DNA from: Amaranthus tricolor
Taxonomy: Eukaryota; Streptophyta; Magnoliopsida; Caryophyllales; Amaranthaceae
DNA: 64,000 bases
NCBI RefSeq assembly: GCF_026212465.1
Contig: NC_080058.1
Coordinates: 20,898,200-20,962,199, forward strand
Direction: 5' to 3'
The notes below the pieces were generated by a model that was not told the origin of the DNA, did not search any database, and worked only from the letters and a program-made list of their open reading frames with translations. The position numbers were made by a program, and so were the translations under genes. Below, piece after piece: positions 14,145-28,910 of this stretch. Position 1 is the first letter of the stretch. Each line of letters starts with the position of its first letter.

Positions 14145-17087
14145 ACATACTATTGTTTTCAAGTGGTTAGAATTCAAAAATAATAGTCATATGCTAGAAA
14201 TTACGTGTTAAGTTACGATTTTATGGGTTTTTAAATATTTTTGGCACTTTTATGCATAAAGTGAGAATTCTTATTAATCACAAAACTAAATCCATATACA
14301 TGAGAGAAAACCTCTATATATAATTTTCTAGCTAGCTAACGGCTTTAAAAATCACGTGCTATAAAATATGCCTCTAAAAACCGAAATTAAAAACCAAAAC
14401 ACTTGGGCACTGATCAGTGACCAGCCCAGATTGCGCGCGTATGCTAGTGAGCTGTGTGCACCACAATCATAGTTCTTTGGCTTTGATGGCTTGGTTCATG
14501 TATGGAGATCACGTTTCCATGGTTTCTTGGGTCTAGGTCTCCTTGGTTAAGGCTCAAACCATGCGGAAAGGTAGGCTGGTCAGCGGGTAGGTTGCTGTCT
14601 TGTTCAGCCTTCTTTGTTGTTTCTTGGTGTGTTATTTTATGCTCACACTTGGTTTGTTTTGCACGAAACATGGCACACAACACTACTTGGTATATATTAT
14701 TATCTTGAAGTGGTTAGAATTGAAAATCATAGTCATATGCTAGAAATTACGTGTTAAGTTACGATTTTATGGGTTTTTAAGTGTTTTTGCAATTTTGCGC
14801 ATAAAGTAGCTCAAACTTCGTTTGTCTTGCACGAAACTTGGCACGCAACACTCTTTGGTAAATATTATTGTGTTGAAGTGGTTAGAATTGAAAATCATAG
14901 TCATATGATAGAAATTACGTGTTAAGTTGCCATTTTATGGGGTTTTAAGCGTTTTTGCTACTTTGGCGCATAAAGTAGCTCAAACTTGGTTTGTTTTGCA
15001 CGAAACTTGGCACACAACACTCTTTGGTATTTATTATTGTGTGGAAGTGGTTAAAATTGAAAATCATAGTCATATGCTAGAAAATAGGTGTTTAGTTGCG
15101 ATTTTATGGGTTTTTAAGCATTTTTGCCACATTTGCGCATAAAGAAACTCAAACTTCGTTTGTTTTGCACGAAACTTGGCATATTCGGTATATATTTTTG
15201 CGTTGAAGTGGTGGGAATCTGAAATAATAGTCATATGCTAGAAATTACGTGTTAAGTTGCGATTTTATGCGTTTTTAAGCGTTTTTGGCACTTTTGCGCA
15301 TAAAGTAGCTCAAACATGGTTTGTTTTGCGCGAAACTTGGAAAACAAAACTCTTTGGTACATACTATTGTTTTGAAGTTGTTAGAATTGAAATTAATAGT
15401 CATATGCTAGAAATTACGTGTTAAGTTACGATTTTATGGGTTTTTAAATATTTTTGGCTCTTTTACGCATAAAGTGAGAATTCTTATTAATCACAAAACA
15501 AAGTCCATAAACATGAGAGACAACCTCTATATATAATTTTCTAGCTAGCTAACGGCTTTAAAAATCACGTGCTATACAATATGCCTCTAAAAATCGAAAT
15601 TAAAAACCAGAACACTTGGGCACTAATCAGTGACCAGCCCAGCTTGCGCGCGTATGCTAGTGAGCTGTGTGCACCACAATCATGGTTATTGGGTTTTGAT
15701 GGCTAGGTCCATGTATGTAGATCACGTTTCCATGGTTTCTTGGGTCCAGGTCTCCTTGGTTAAGGCTCAAACCACGTGGAAATGTAGGCTGGTCAGCGAG
15801 CAGGCTGTTGTCTTGTTCTACTCTCTTCGTTGTTTCTTGGTTTGTTATTGTAAGCTCAAACTTGGTTTGTTTTGCACGAAACTTGGCACACAACACTATT
15901 TTGTATATATTATTATCTTGAAGTGGTTAGAATTGAAAATCATAGTCATATGCTAGAAATTACGTGTTATGTTACGATTTTATGGGTTTTTAAGCGTTTT
16001 TGCCACTTTTGCGCATAAAGTAACTCAAACTTCGTTTGTTTTGCACGAAACATGGCACACAACACTATTTGGTATATATTATTGCGTTGAAGTGGTTAGA
16101 ATTGGAAATCATAGTAATATGATAGAAATTACGTGTTAAGTTGCGATTTTATGCGTTTTTAAGCGTTTTTGGCACTTTTGCGCATAAAGTAGCTCAAACT
16201 TCGTTTGTTTTGCACGAAACTTCGCACGCAACATTCTTTGGTATATATTATTGTGTTGAAGAGGTTAGAATTGAAAATCATAGTCATATGCTAGAAATTA
16301 CGTGTTAAGTTATGATTTTATGGGTTTTTAAGTGTTTTTGCCACTTTTGCGCATAAAGTAGCTCAAACTTTGTTTATTTTGCACGAAACTTGGCACACAA
16401 CACTATTTGGTATATATTATTGTGTTGAAGTGGTTAGAATTGAAAATAATTGTCATATGCTAGAAATTACGTGTTAAGTTGCGATTTTATGCGTTTTTAA
16501 GAGTTTTTGGCACTTTTGCGCATAAAGTAGCTTAAACTTGGTTTGTTTTGCACGAAACTTGGCACACAACACTATTCGGTATATATTATTGTGTTGAAGT
16601 TGTTAGAATTGAAAATCATAGTCATATGCTAGAAATAACGTGTTAAGTTGCCATTTTATGGGTTTTTAAGCATTTTTGCCACTTTTGCGCATAAAGTAGC
16701 TCAAACTTGGTTTGTTTTGCACGAAACTTGGCACACAACACTCTTTTGTATATATTATTGTGTGGAAGTGGTTAAAATTGAAAATCATAGTCATATGCTA
16801 GAAAATAGGTGTTTAGTTGCGATTTTATGGGTTTTTAAGCGTTTTTGCCACATTTGCGCATAAAGAAACTCAAACTTCGTTTGTTTTGCACGAAACTTGG
16901 CACACAACACTATTCGGTATATATTTTTGTGTTGAAGTGGTTAGAATCTGAAATAATAATCATATGCTAGAAATTACGAGTTAAGTTGCGATTTTATGCG
17001 TTTTTAAGCGTTTTTGGCACTTTTGCGCATAAAGTAGCTCAAACATGGTTTGTTTTGCACGAAATTTGGAATACAACACTCTTTGGT
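14145..17087. repeat. Array A higher-order repeat, type B, copy B2 (2,943 bp)
   Basis: It carries two full modules (14494 and 15707), with about 13 monomers in total. It shares the GGCATATTCGG deletion near 15180 and the GTGGGAATC variant near 15212 with B3. Confidence 0.85.
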
Positions 17088-20022
17088 ACATACTATTGTT
17101 TTGAAGTGGTTAGAATTCTAAATTAATAGTCATATGCTAGAAATTACGTGTTAAGTTACGATTTTATGGGTTTTTAAATATTTTTGGCACTTTTATGCAT
17201 AAAGTGAGAATTCTTATTAATCACAAAACTAAATCCATATACATGAGAGAAAACCTCTATATATAATTTTCTAGCTAGCTAACGGCTTTAAAAATCACGT
17301 GCTATAAAATATGCCTCTAAAAACCGAAATTAAAAACCAAAACACTTGGGCACTGATCAGTGACCAGCCCAGCTTGCGCGCGTATGCTAGTGAGCTGTGT
17401 GCACCACAATCATAGTTCTTTGGCTTTGATGGCTTGGTCCATGTATGGAGATCACGTTTCCATGGGTTCTTGGGTCTAGGTCTCCTTGGTTAAGGCTCAA
17501 ACCACGCGGAAAGGTAGGCTGGTTAGCGGGTAGGTTGCTGTCTTGTTCAGCCTTCTTTGTTGTTTCTTGGTGTGTTATTTTATGCTCAAACTTGGTTTGT
17601 TTTGCACGAAACATGGCACACAACACTACTTGGTATATATTATTATCTTGAAGTGGTTAGAATTGAAAATCATAGTCATATGCTAGAAATTACGTGTTAA
17701 GTTACGATTTTATGGGTTTTTAAGTGTTTTTGCCATTTTGCGCATAAAGTAGCTCAAACTTCGTTTGTCTTGCACGAAACTTGGCACGCAACACTCTTTG
17801 GTAAATATTATTGTGTTGAAGTGGTTAGAATTGAATATCATAGTCATATGATAGAAATTACGTGTTAAGTTGCCATTTTATGGGGTTTTAAGCGTTTTTG
17901 CTACTTTGGCGCATAAAGTAGCTCAAACTTGGTTTGTTTTGCACGAAACTTGGCACACAACACTCTTTGGTATATATTATTGTGTGGAAGTGGTTAAAAT
18001 TGAAAATCATAGTCATATGCTAGAAAATAGGTGTTTAGTTGCGATTTTATGGGTTTTTAAGCGTTTTTGCCACATTTGCGCATAAAGAAACTCAAACTTC
18101 GTTTGTTTTGCACGAAATTTGGCATATTCGGTATATATTTTTGCGTTGAAGTGGTGGGAATCTGAAATAATAGTCATATGCTAGAAATTACGTGTTAAGT
18201 TGCGATTTTATGCGTTTTTAAGCGTTTTTGGCACTTTTGCGCATAAAGTAGCTCAAACATGGTTTGTTTTGCGCGAAACTTGAAAAACAAAACTCTTTGG
18301 TACATACTATTGTTTTGAAGTGGTTAGAATTGAAATTAATAGTCATATGCTAGAAATTACGTGTTAAGTTACGATTTTATGGGTTTTTAAATATTTTTGG
18401 CTCTTTTACGCATAAAATGAGAATTCTTATTAATCACAAAACAAAGTCCATAAACATGAGAGACAACCTCTATATATAATTTTCTAGCTAGCTAACGGCT
18501 TTAAAAATCACGTGCTATACAATATGCCTCTAAAAATCGAAATTAAAAACCAGAACACTTGGGCACTAATCAGTGACCAGCCCAGCTTGCGCGCGTATGC
18601 TAGTGAGCTGTGTGCACCACAATCATGGTTATTGGGTTTTGATGGCTAGGTCCATGTATGTAGATCACGTTTCCATGGTTTCTTGGGTCCAGGTCTCCTT
18701 GGTTAAGGCTCAAACCACGTGGAAATGTAGGCTGGTCAGCGAGCAGGCTGTTGTCTTGTTCTGCTCTCTTCGTTGTTTCTTGGTTTGTTATTGTAAGCTC
18801 AAACTTGGTTTGTTTTGCACGAAAAATGGCACACAACACTATTTTGTATATATTATTATCTTGAAGTGGTTAGAATTGAAAATCATAGTCATATGCTAGA
18901 AATTACGTGTTATGTTACGATTTTATGGGTTTTTAAGTGTTTTTGCCATTTTGCGCATAAAGTAGCTCAAACTTCATTTGTTTTGCACGAAACTTGGCAC
19001 ACAACACTCTTTGGTATATATTATTGTGTTGAAGTTGTTAGAATTGAAAATCATAGTCATATGCTAGAAATAACGTGTTAAGTTGCCATTTTATGGGTTT
19101 TTAAGCGTTTTTGCCACTTTTGCGCATAAAGTAGCTCAAAATTTGTTTGGTTTGCACGAATCTTGGCACACAACAATATTTTGTATATATTATTGTGTTG
19201 AAGTGGTTAGATTGGAAAATATATGCTAGAAATTGCGTGTTAAGTTGCGATTTTATGTGTTTTTAAGCGTTTTTGGAACTTTTGCGCATAAAGTAGCTCA
19301 AACTTGGTTTGTTTTGCACGAAACATGGCACACAACATTCTTTGGTATATATTATTGTGTTGAAGTGGATAAAATTGGAAATCTTAGTCATATGCTAGAA
19401 AATAGGTGTTTAGTTGCGATTTTATGGGTTTTTAAGCGTTTTTGCCACTTTTGCGCATAAAGTAACTCAAACTTCGTTTGTTTTGCACGAAACTTGGCAC
19501 ACAACACTATTCGGTATATATTATTGCGTTGAAGTGGTTAGAATTGGAAATCATAGTAATATGATAGAAATTACGTGTTAAGTTGCGATTTTATGCGTTT
19601 TTAAGCGTTTTTGGCACTTTTGCGCATAAAGTAGCTCAAACATCGTTTGTTTTGCACGAAACTTCGCACGCAACATTCTTTGGTATATATTATTGTGTTG
19701 AAGAGGTTAGAATTGAAAATCATAGTCATATGCTAGAAATTACGTGTTAAGTTATGATTTTATGGGTTTTTAAGTGTTTTTGCCACTTTTGCGCATAAAG
19801 TAGCTCAAACTTTGTTTATTTTGCACGAAACTTGGCACACAACACTATTTGGTATATATTATTGTGTTGAAGTGGTTAGAATTGAAAATAATTGTCATAT
19901 GCTAGAAATTACGTGTTAAGTTGCGATTTTATGCGTTTTTAAGCGTTTTTGGCACTTTTGCGCATAAAGTAGCTTAAACTTGGTTTGTTTTGCATGAAAT
20001 TTGGAATACAACACTCTTTGGT
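17088..20022. repeat. Array A higher-order repeat, type B, copy B3 (2,935 bp)
   Basis: It carries two full modules (17437 and 18650). It is near-identical to B2 over most of its length, with a locally different monomer mix near 19.1-19.5 kb, where a monomer has lost part of its AATCATAGTCATATG block (about 19209). Confidence 0.83.
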
Positions 20023-21687
20023 ACATACTATTGTTTTGAAGTGGTTAGAATTCAAAAATAATAGTCATATACTAGAAATTACGTGTTAAGTTACGATTTT
20101 ATGGGTTTTTAAATATTTTTGGCACTTTTATGCATAAAATGAAAATTCTTATTAATCACAAAACTAAATCCATATACATGAGAAAAAACCTCTATATATA
20201 ATTTTCTAGCTAGCTAACGGCTTTAAAAATCACGTGCTATAAAATATGCCTCTAAAAGCCGCAATTTAAAACCAAAACACTTGGGCACTGATCAGTGACC
20301 AGCCCAGCTTGCCCGCGTATGCAAGTGAGCTGTGTGCACTACAATCATAGTTCTTGGGCTTTGATGGCTTGGTCCATGTATGGAGATCACGTTTCCATGG
20401 TTTCTTTGGTCTAGGTCTCCTTGGTTAAGGCTCAAACCACGCGGAAAGGTAGGCTGGTCAGCGGGTAGGTTGCTGTCTTGTTCAGGCTTCTTTGTTGTTT
20501 CTTGGTGTGTTATTTTATGCTCAAACTTGGTTTGTTTTGCACGAAACATGGCACACAACACTATTTGGTATATATTATTATCTTGAAGTGGTTAGAATTG
20601 AAAATCATAGTCATATGCTAGAAATTACGTGTTAAGTTACGATTTTATGGGTTTTTAAGTGGTTTTGCCATTTTGCGCATAAAGTAGCTCAAACTTCGTT
20701 TGTCTTGCACGAAACTTGGCACGCAACACTCTTTGGTAAATATTATTGTGATGAAGTGGTTAGAATTGAGATTCATAGTCATATGATAGAAATTACGTGT
20801 TAAGTTGCCATTTTATGGGGTTTTAAGCGTTTTTGCCACTTTTGCGCATAAAGTAGCTCAAACTTGGTTTGTTTTGCACGAAACTTGGCACACAACACTC
20901 TTTGGTATATATTATTGTGTGGAAGTGGTTAAAATTGAAAATCATAGTCATATGCTAGAAAATAGGTGTTTAGTTGCGATTTTATGGGTTTTTAAGCGTT
21001 TTTGCCACATTTGCGCATAAAGAAACTCAAACTTCGTTTGTTTTGCACGAAACTTGGCACAAAACACTATTCGGTATATATTTTTGCGTTGAAGTGGTTA
21101 GAATCTGAAATAATAGTCATATGCTAGAAATTACGTGTTAAGTTGCGATTTTATGCGTTTTTAAGCGTTTTTGGCACTTTTGCGCATAAAGTAGCTTAAA
21201 CTTGGTTTGTTTTGCACGAAACATGGCAAACAAAACTCTTTGGTACATACTATTGTTTTGAAGTGGTTAGAATTGAAATAATAGTCATATGCTAGAAATT
21301 ACGTGTTAAGTTACGATTTTATGGGTTTTAAAATATTTTTGGCTCTTCTACGCATAAAGTGAGAATTCTTATTAATCACAAAACAAAATCCATAAACATG
21401 AGAGACAACCTCCATATATTATTTTCTAGCTAGCTAACGGCTTTAAAAATCACGTGCTATACAATAAGCCTCTAAAAATCGAAATTAAAAACTTGAACAC
21501 TTGGGCACTAATTAGTGACCAGTCCAGCTTGCGCGCGTATGCTAGTGAGCTGTGTGCACCACAATCATGGTTATTGGGTTTTGATGGCTAGGTCCATGTA
21601 TGGAGATCACGTTTCCGTGGTTTCTTAGGTCCAGGTCTCCTTAGTTATTGGCTTTTGCACGAAATTTGGAATACAACACTCTTTGGT
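20023..21687. repeat. Array A higher-order repeat, type B, truncated copy B4
   Basis: The unit starts normally, with a full module at 20372. Its second module (21592) is cut at about 21650, where CTCCTTAGTTATTGG joins directly to CTTTTGCACGAAATTTGG of a monomer. This marks the edge of the well-homogenised part of the array. Confidence 0.75.
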
Positions 21688-24600
21688 ACATACTATTGTT
21701 TTGAAGTGGTTAGAATTGAAAAATAATAGTCATTTGCTAGAAATTACGTGTTAAGTTACGATTTTATGGGTTTTTAAATACTTTTGGCACTTTTATGCAT
21801 AAAGTGAGAATTCTTATTAATCACAAAGTAGCTCAAACTTCGTTTGTCTTGCACGAAACTTGGCACGCAACACTCTTTGGTAAATATTATTATGTTGAAG
21901 TGGTTAGAATTGAAAATCATAGTCATATGATAGAAATTACCTGTTAAGTTGCCATTTTATGGGGTTTTCCGCGTTTTTGCCACTTTTGCGCATAAAGTAG
22001 CTAAAACTTGGTTTGTTTTGCATGAAACTTGGCACACAACACTCTTTGGTATATATTATTGTGTGGAACTGGTTAAAATTGAAAATCATAGTCATATGCT
22101 AGAAAATAGGTGTTTAGTTGCGATTTTATGGGTTTTTAAGCGTTTTTGGCACTTTTGCGCATAAAGTAGCGCAAACTTCGTTTGTTTTGCACGAAACTTG
22201 GCACACAACACTCTTTGGTATATATTATTGTGTTCACGTGGTTAGAATTGAAAATCATAGTCATATGCTAGAAATTACGTGTTCTGTTGGAATTTTATGC
22301 GTTTTTAAGCGTTTTTGGAACTTTTAAGTATATAGTAGCTCAAACTTGGTTTGTTTTGCACGAAATTTGGAGTACAACACTATTTTGTATATATTATTGT
22401 GTTGAAGTATTTAGAATTGAAATACATAGTCAAGTGCTAGATATTACGTGTTAAGTTACGATTTTAATTGTTTTTAAATATTTTCGGCACTTTTACGCAT
22501 AAAGTGAGAATTCTTATTAATCACAAAACTAAATCCATATACATGAGAGACCACCTCTATATATAGGTTTCTAGCTAGCTATCGGCTATAAACATCACGT
22601 ACTATACAATATGCCTCTTAAAACCGAAATTAAAAGCCAGAACACTTGGGCACTAATCAGTGACCAGCCCAGCTTGCGTGCGTATGCTAGTGAGTTGTGT
22701 GCACCACAATCATGGTTCTTGGGCTTTGATGGCTTGGTCCATGTATGGAGATCACGTTTCCATGGTTTCTTGGGTCCAGGTCTCCTTGGTTAAGGCTCAA
22801 ACCATGCGGCAAGGTAGGCTGGTCAGCGCGTCGGCTGTTGTCTTGTTCTGCCCTCTTTGTTGTTTCTTGGTTTGTTATCGTAAGCTCAAACTTGGTTTTT
22901 TTTTCACGAAACATGGCACACAACACTAATTGGTATATATTATTTTCCTGAAGTGGTTAGAATTGAAAATCATAGTCATATGCTAGAAATTACGTGTTAA
23001 GTTGCGATTTTATGCGTTTTTAAGCGTTTTTGCCACTTTTGCGCATGAAGTAGCTCAAACTTGGTTTATTTTTCACTAAACTTGGCACACAACACTATTT
23101 GGTATATATTATTGTGTTGAAGTGATTAGAATTGAAAATTATAGTCATATGCTAGAAATTACGTGTTAAGTTGCGATTTTAGGCGTTTTTAAGCGTTTTT
23201 GCCACTTTTGCACATAAAGTAGCTCAAACTTTGTTTATTTTGCACGAAACTTGGCACAAATCACTATTTGGTATATATTATTGTGTTGAAGTGGTTAGAA
23301 TATAAAAGAATAGTCAAATGATAGAAATTACGTGTTAAGTTGCGATTTTATGCGTTTTTAAGCGTTTTTGGCACTTTTGCGCATAAAGTAGCTCAAACTT
23401 CGTTTGTTTTGCACGAAACTTCGCACGCAACATTCTTTGGTATATATTATTGTGTTGAAGAGGTTAGAATTAAAAATCATAGTCATATGCTAGAAATTAC
23501 GTGTTAAGTTACGATTTTATGGGTTTTTAAGTGTTTTTGCCATTTTGCGCATAAAGTTGATCAAACTTCGTTTGTTTTGCACGAAACTTGGCACGCAACA
23601 CTCTTTGGTATATATTATTGTGTTGAAGTGGTTAGAATTGAAAAGCATAGTCATATGCTAGAAATTACGTGTTAAGTTGCCATTCTATGGTTTTTTAAGC
23701 GTTTTTGCAACTTTTGCGCATAAATTAGCTCAAACTTGGTTTGTTTTTCACGAAACTTGGCACACAACACTATTTCGTATATATAATTTTGTTGAAGTGG
23801 TTAGAATTGAAAATAATAGTAATATGCTAGAAATTACGTGTTAAGTTGCGATTTTATGCGTTTTTAAGGGTTTTTGGCACTTTTGTGCATAAAGTAGCTC
23901 AAACATGGTTTGTTTTGCACGAAACATGGCACACAACACTCTTTGGTATATATTATTGTGTTGAAGTGGTTAAATTTGAAAATCATAGTCATATACGAGA
24001 AAATAGGTGTTTAGTTGCGATTTTATGGGTTTTTAAGCGTTTTTGCCACTTTTGCGCATAAAGTAACTCAAACTTCGTTTGTTTTGCACGAAACTTGGAA
24101 CACAACACTATTCGGTATATATTATTGCGTTAAAGTGGTTAGAATGGGAAATCATAGTCATATGCTAGAAATTACGTGTTAAGTTGCGATTTTATGCGTT
24201 TTTAAGCGTTTTTGCCACTTTTGCGCATAAAGTAGCTCAAACTTCGTTTGTGTTGCACGAAACTTGGCACGCAACACTGTTTGGTATATATTATTGTGTT
24301 GAAGTGGTTAGAATGGAAATTAATAGTAATATGCTAGAAATTACGTGTTAAGTTGCGATTTTATGCGTTTTTAAGCGTTTTTGGCACTTTTGCGCATAAA
24401 GTAGCTCAAACATGGTTTGTTTTGCACGAAACTTGGCACACAACACTCTTTGGTATATATTATTGTGTTGAAGTGGTTAAATTTGAAAATCATAGTCATA
24501 TACTAGAAAATAGGTGTTTAGCTGCGATTTTATGGGTTTTTAAGCGTTTTTTCCACTTTTGCACATAAAGTAACTCAAACTTCGTTTGTTTTGCACGAAA

Positions 24601-24961
24601 CTTGGAACACAACAATATTCGGTATATATTATTGCGTTAAAGTTGTTAGAATCGGAAATCATAGTCATATGCTAGAAATTACCTGTTAAGTTACGGTTTT
24701 ATGGGTTTTCACGTGTTTTTGCCACTTTTGCGCATCAAGTAGCTCAAACTTCGTTTGTTTTGCACGAAACTTGGCACACAACACTATTTGGTATATATTA
24801 TTGTGTTGAAGTGGTTAGAATATAAAATAATAGTCAAATGGTAGAAATTACGTGTTAAGTTGCGATTTTATGCGTTTTTAAGCGTTTTTGGCACTTTTGC
24901 GCATAAAGTGGCTCAAACTTGGTTTGTTTTGCACGAAATTTGGCACACAACACTCGTTGGT
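21688..24961. repeat. Array A, diverged segment with long monomer run
   Basis: Monomers here are more variable than to the left. A module begins at about 21808 but is cut after AATCACAAA, at about 21828, and runs straight into a monomer. One full module is present (landmark 22737), followed by about 13 monomers, the longest module-free run in the array. Confidence 0.75.
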
Positions 24962-27026
24962 ACATACTATTGTTTTGAAGTGGTTAGAATTGAAATTAAT
25001 AGTCATATGCTAGAAATTACGTGTTAAGTTACGATTTTATGGGTTTTTAAATATTTTTGGCACTTTTACGCATAAAGTGAGAATTCTTATTAATCACAAA
25101 ACTAAATCCATATACATGAGAGACAACCTCTATATATAATTTTCTAGCTAGCTAACGGCTATAAAAATCACGTGCTATACAATATGCCTCTTAAAACCGA
25201 AATTAAAAACCAGAACACTTGGGCACTGATCAGTGACCAGCCCAGCTTGCGCGCGTATGCTAGAGAACTGTGTGCACCATAATCATGGTTCTTTGGCTTT
25301 GATGTCTTGGTCCATGTATGGAGATCACGTTTCCATGGTTTCTTGGTTCCAGGTCTCCTTTGTTAAGGCTCAAACCACGCGGAAAGGTAGGGTGGTCAGC
25401 GTGTCGGCTGTTGTCTTGTTCTGCCCTCTTTGTTGTTTCTTGGTCTGTTATTGTAAGCTCAAACTTGAATTGTTTTGCACGAAACATGGCACACAACACT
25501 ATTTCGTATATATTATTATCTGGAAGTGGTTAGAATTGAAAATCATAGTCATATGCTAGAAATTACGTGTTAAGTTACGATTTTATGGGTTTTTAAGTGT
25601 TTTTGCCATTTTGCGCATAAAGTTGCTCAAACTTCGTTTGTTTTGCACGAAACATGGCACGAAACACTCTTTGGTATATATTATTGTGTTAAAGTGGTTA
25701 GAATTGAAAATCATAGTCATATGCTAGAAATTACGTGTTAAGTTGCCATTCTATGGGTTTTTAAGCGTTTTTGCCACTTTTGCGCATAAATTCGCTCAAA
25801 CTTGGTTTGTTTTTCACGAAACTTGGCACACAACACTATTTCGTATATATTTTTTTGTTGAAGTGGTTAGAATTGCAAATAATAGTAATATGCTGGAAAT
25901 TAGGTGTTAAGTTGCGATTTTATGCGTTTTTAAGGGTTTTTGGCACTTTTGTGCATAAAGTAGCTCAAAAATGGTTTGTTTTGCACGAAACTTGGCACAC
26001 AACACTCTTTGGTATATATTATTGTGTTGAAGTGGTTAAATTTGAAAATCATAGTCATATACTAGAAAATAGGTGTTTAGTTGCGATTTTATGGGTTTTA
26101 AGCGTTTTTGCCACTTTTGCGCATAAAGTAACTCAAACTTCGTTTGTTTTGCACGAAACTTGGAACACAACACTATTCGCTATATATTATTGCGTTAAAG
26201 TGGTTAGAATTGGAAATCATAGTCATATGCTAGAAATTACGTGTTAAGTTGCGATTTTATGCGTTTTTAAGCGTTTTTGCCACTTTTGCGCATAAAGTAG
26301 CTCAAACTTCGTTTGTGTTGCACGAAACTTGGCACGCAACACTCTTTGGTATATATTATTTTGTTGAAGTGGTTAGAATTGAAAATAATAGTAATATGTT
26401 AGAAATTACGTGTTAAGTTGCGATTTTATGTGTTTTTAAGGGTTTTTGGCACTTTTGCACATAAAGTAGCTCAAACATGGTTTGTATTGCACGAAACTTG
26501 GCACACAACACTCTTTGGTATATATTATTGTGTTGAAGTGGTTAAATTTTAAAATCATAGTCATATACTAGAAAATAGGTGTTTAGCTGCGATTTTATGG
26601 GTTTTTAAGCATTTTTTCCACTTCTGCGCATAAAGTAACTCAAACTTCGTTTGTTTTGCACGAAACTTGGAACACAACAATATTCGGTATATATTATTGC
26701 GTTAAAGTGGTTAGAATTGGAAATCATAGTCATATGCTAGAAATTACTTGTTAAGTTACGATTTTATGGGTTTTTACGTGTTTTTGCCACTTTTGCGCAT
26801 AAAGTAGCTCAAACTTCGTTTGTTTTGCACGAAACTTGGCACACAAAACTATTTGGTATATATTATTGTCTTGAAGTGTTTAGAATATAAAATAATAGTC
26901 AAATGCTAGAAATTACGTGTTAAGTTTCGATTTTATGCGTTTTTAAGCGTTTTTGGCACTTTTGCGCATAAAGTGGCTCAAACTTGGTTTGTTTTGCACG
27001 AAATTTGGCACACAACACTCTTTGGT
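24962..27026. repeat. Array A unit, 2,065 bp, one module and about ten monomers
   Basis: It contains the module with landmark 25310. The next unit repeats the same variants (for example TATCTGGAAGTGG and TTAAATTTGAAAATC) at an offset of 2,065 bp, so the two are tandem copies. Confidence 0.8.
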
Positions 27027-28910
27027 ACATAATATTGTTTTGAAGTGGTTAGAATTGATATTAATAGTCATATGCTAGAAATTACGTGTTAAGTTACGAT
27101 TTTATGGGTTTTTAAATATTTTTGGCACTTTTACGCATAAAGTGAGAATTCTTATTAATCACAAAACTAAATCCATATACATGAGAGACAACCTCTATAT
27201 ATAATTTTCTAGCTAGCTAACGGCTATAAAAATCACGTGCTATACAATATGCCTCTTAAAACCGAAATTAAAAACCAGAACACTTGGGCACTGATCAGTG
27301 ACCAGCCCAGCTTGCGCGCGTATGCTAGAGAACTGTGTGCACCATAATCATGGTTCTTGGGCTTTGATGGCTTGGTCCATGTATGGAGATCACGTTTCCA
27401 TGGTTTCTTGGGTCCAGGTCTCCTTTGTTAAGGCTCAAACCACGGGGAAAGTTAGGGTGGTCAGCGTGTCGGCTGTTGTCTTGTTCTGCCCTCTTTGTTG
27501 TTTCTTGGTCTGTTATTGTAAGCTCACACTTGAATTGTTTTGCACGAAACATGGCACACAACACTATTTCGTATATATTATTATCTGGAAGTGGTTAGAA
27601 TTGAAAATCATATTCATATGCTAGAAATTACGTGTTAAGTTACGATTTTATGGGTTTTTAAGTGTTTTTGCCATTTTGCGCATAAAGTTGCTCAAACTTC
27701 GTTTTTTTTGCACGAAACATGGCACGCAACACTCTTTGGTATATATTATTGTGTTGAAGTGGTTAGAATTGAAAATCATAGTCATATGCTAGAAATTACA
27801 TGTTAAGTTGCCATTTTTTGGGTTTTTAAGCGTTTTTGCCACTTTTGAGCATAAATTAGCTCAAACTTGGTGTGTTTTTCACGAAACTTGGCACACAACA
27901 CTATTTCGTATATATTATTTTGTTGAAGTGGTTAGAATTGCAGATAATAGTCATATGTTAGAAATTACGTGTTAAGTTGCGATTTTATGCGTTTTTAAGG
28001 GTTTTTGGCACTTTTGCGCATAAAGTAGCTCAAACATGGTTTGTTTTGCACGAAACTTGGCACACAACACTCTTTGGTATATATTATTGTTTTGAAGTGG
28101 TTAAATTTGAAAATCATAGTCATATACTAGAAAATAGGTGTTTAGCTGCGATTTTATGGGTTTTTAAGCGTTTTTGACACTTTTGCGCATAAAGTAACTC
28201 AAACTTCGTTTGTTTTGCACGAAACTTGGAACACAACAATATTCGGTATATATTATTGCGTTAAAGTGGTTAGAATTGGAAATCATAGTCATATGCTAGA
28301 AATTACTTGTTAAGTTGCGATTTTATGGGTTTTTACTTGTTTTTGCCACTTTTGCGCATAAAGTAGCTCAAACTTCGTTTGTTTTGCACGAAACTTGGCA
28401 CACAACACTATTTTGTATATATTATTGTGTTGAAGTGGTTAGAATTGAAGATAATAGTAATATTCTAGAAATGACTTGTTAAGTTGCGATTTTATGCGTT
28501 TTTAAGCGTTTTCGGCACTTTTGAGCATAAAGTAGCTCAAACTTGGTTTATTTTGCACGAAACTTGGCACACAACACTCTTTGGTATATATTATTGTGTT
28601 GAATTGGTTAGAATTGAAAATCATAGCCATATGCTAGAAAATACGTGTTTAATTGCGATTTTATGGGTTTTAAAGCGTTTTTGCAACTATTGCGCATAAA
28701 GTTGCTCAAACTTGGTTTGTTTTGCACGAAACTTGGCACACAATACTATTCGGTATATATTATTACGTTGAAGTGGTTAGAATTGAAAATCATAGTGATA
28801 TGGCAAAAATTACGTGTTAAGTTGCGATTTTATGCTTTTTAAGGCGTTTTTGCCACTTTTAAGTATAAAGTAGCTCAAATTTGGTTTCTTTTGCACGAAA
28901 TTTGGAATAC
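27027..28910. repeat. Array A unit, about 1.9 kb, one module and about nine monomers
   Basis: It contains the module with landmark 27375. The left two thirds match the preceding 2,065-bp unit; the right end changes to a different monomer variant family (GAATACAACACTATTTTG) that continues to the array edge. Confidence 0.7.
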
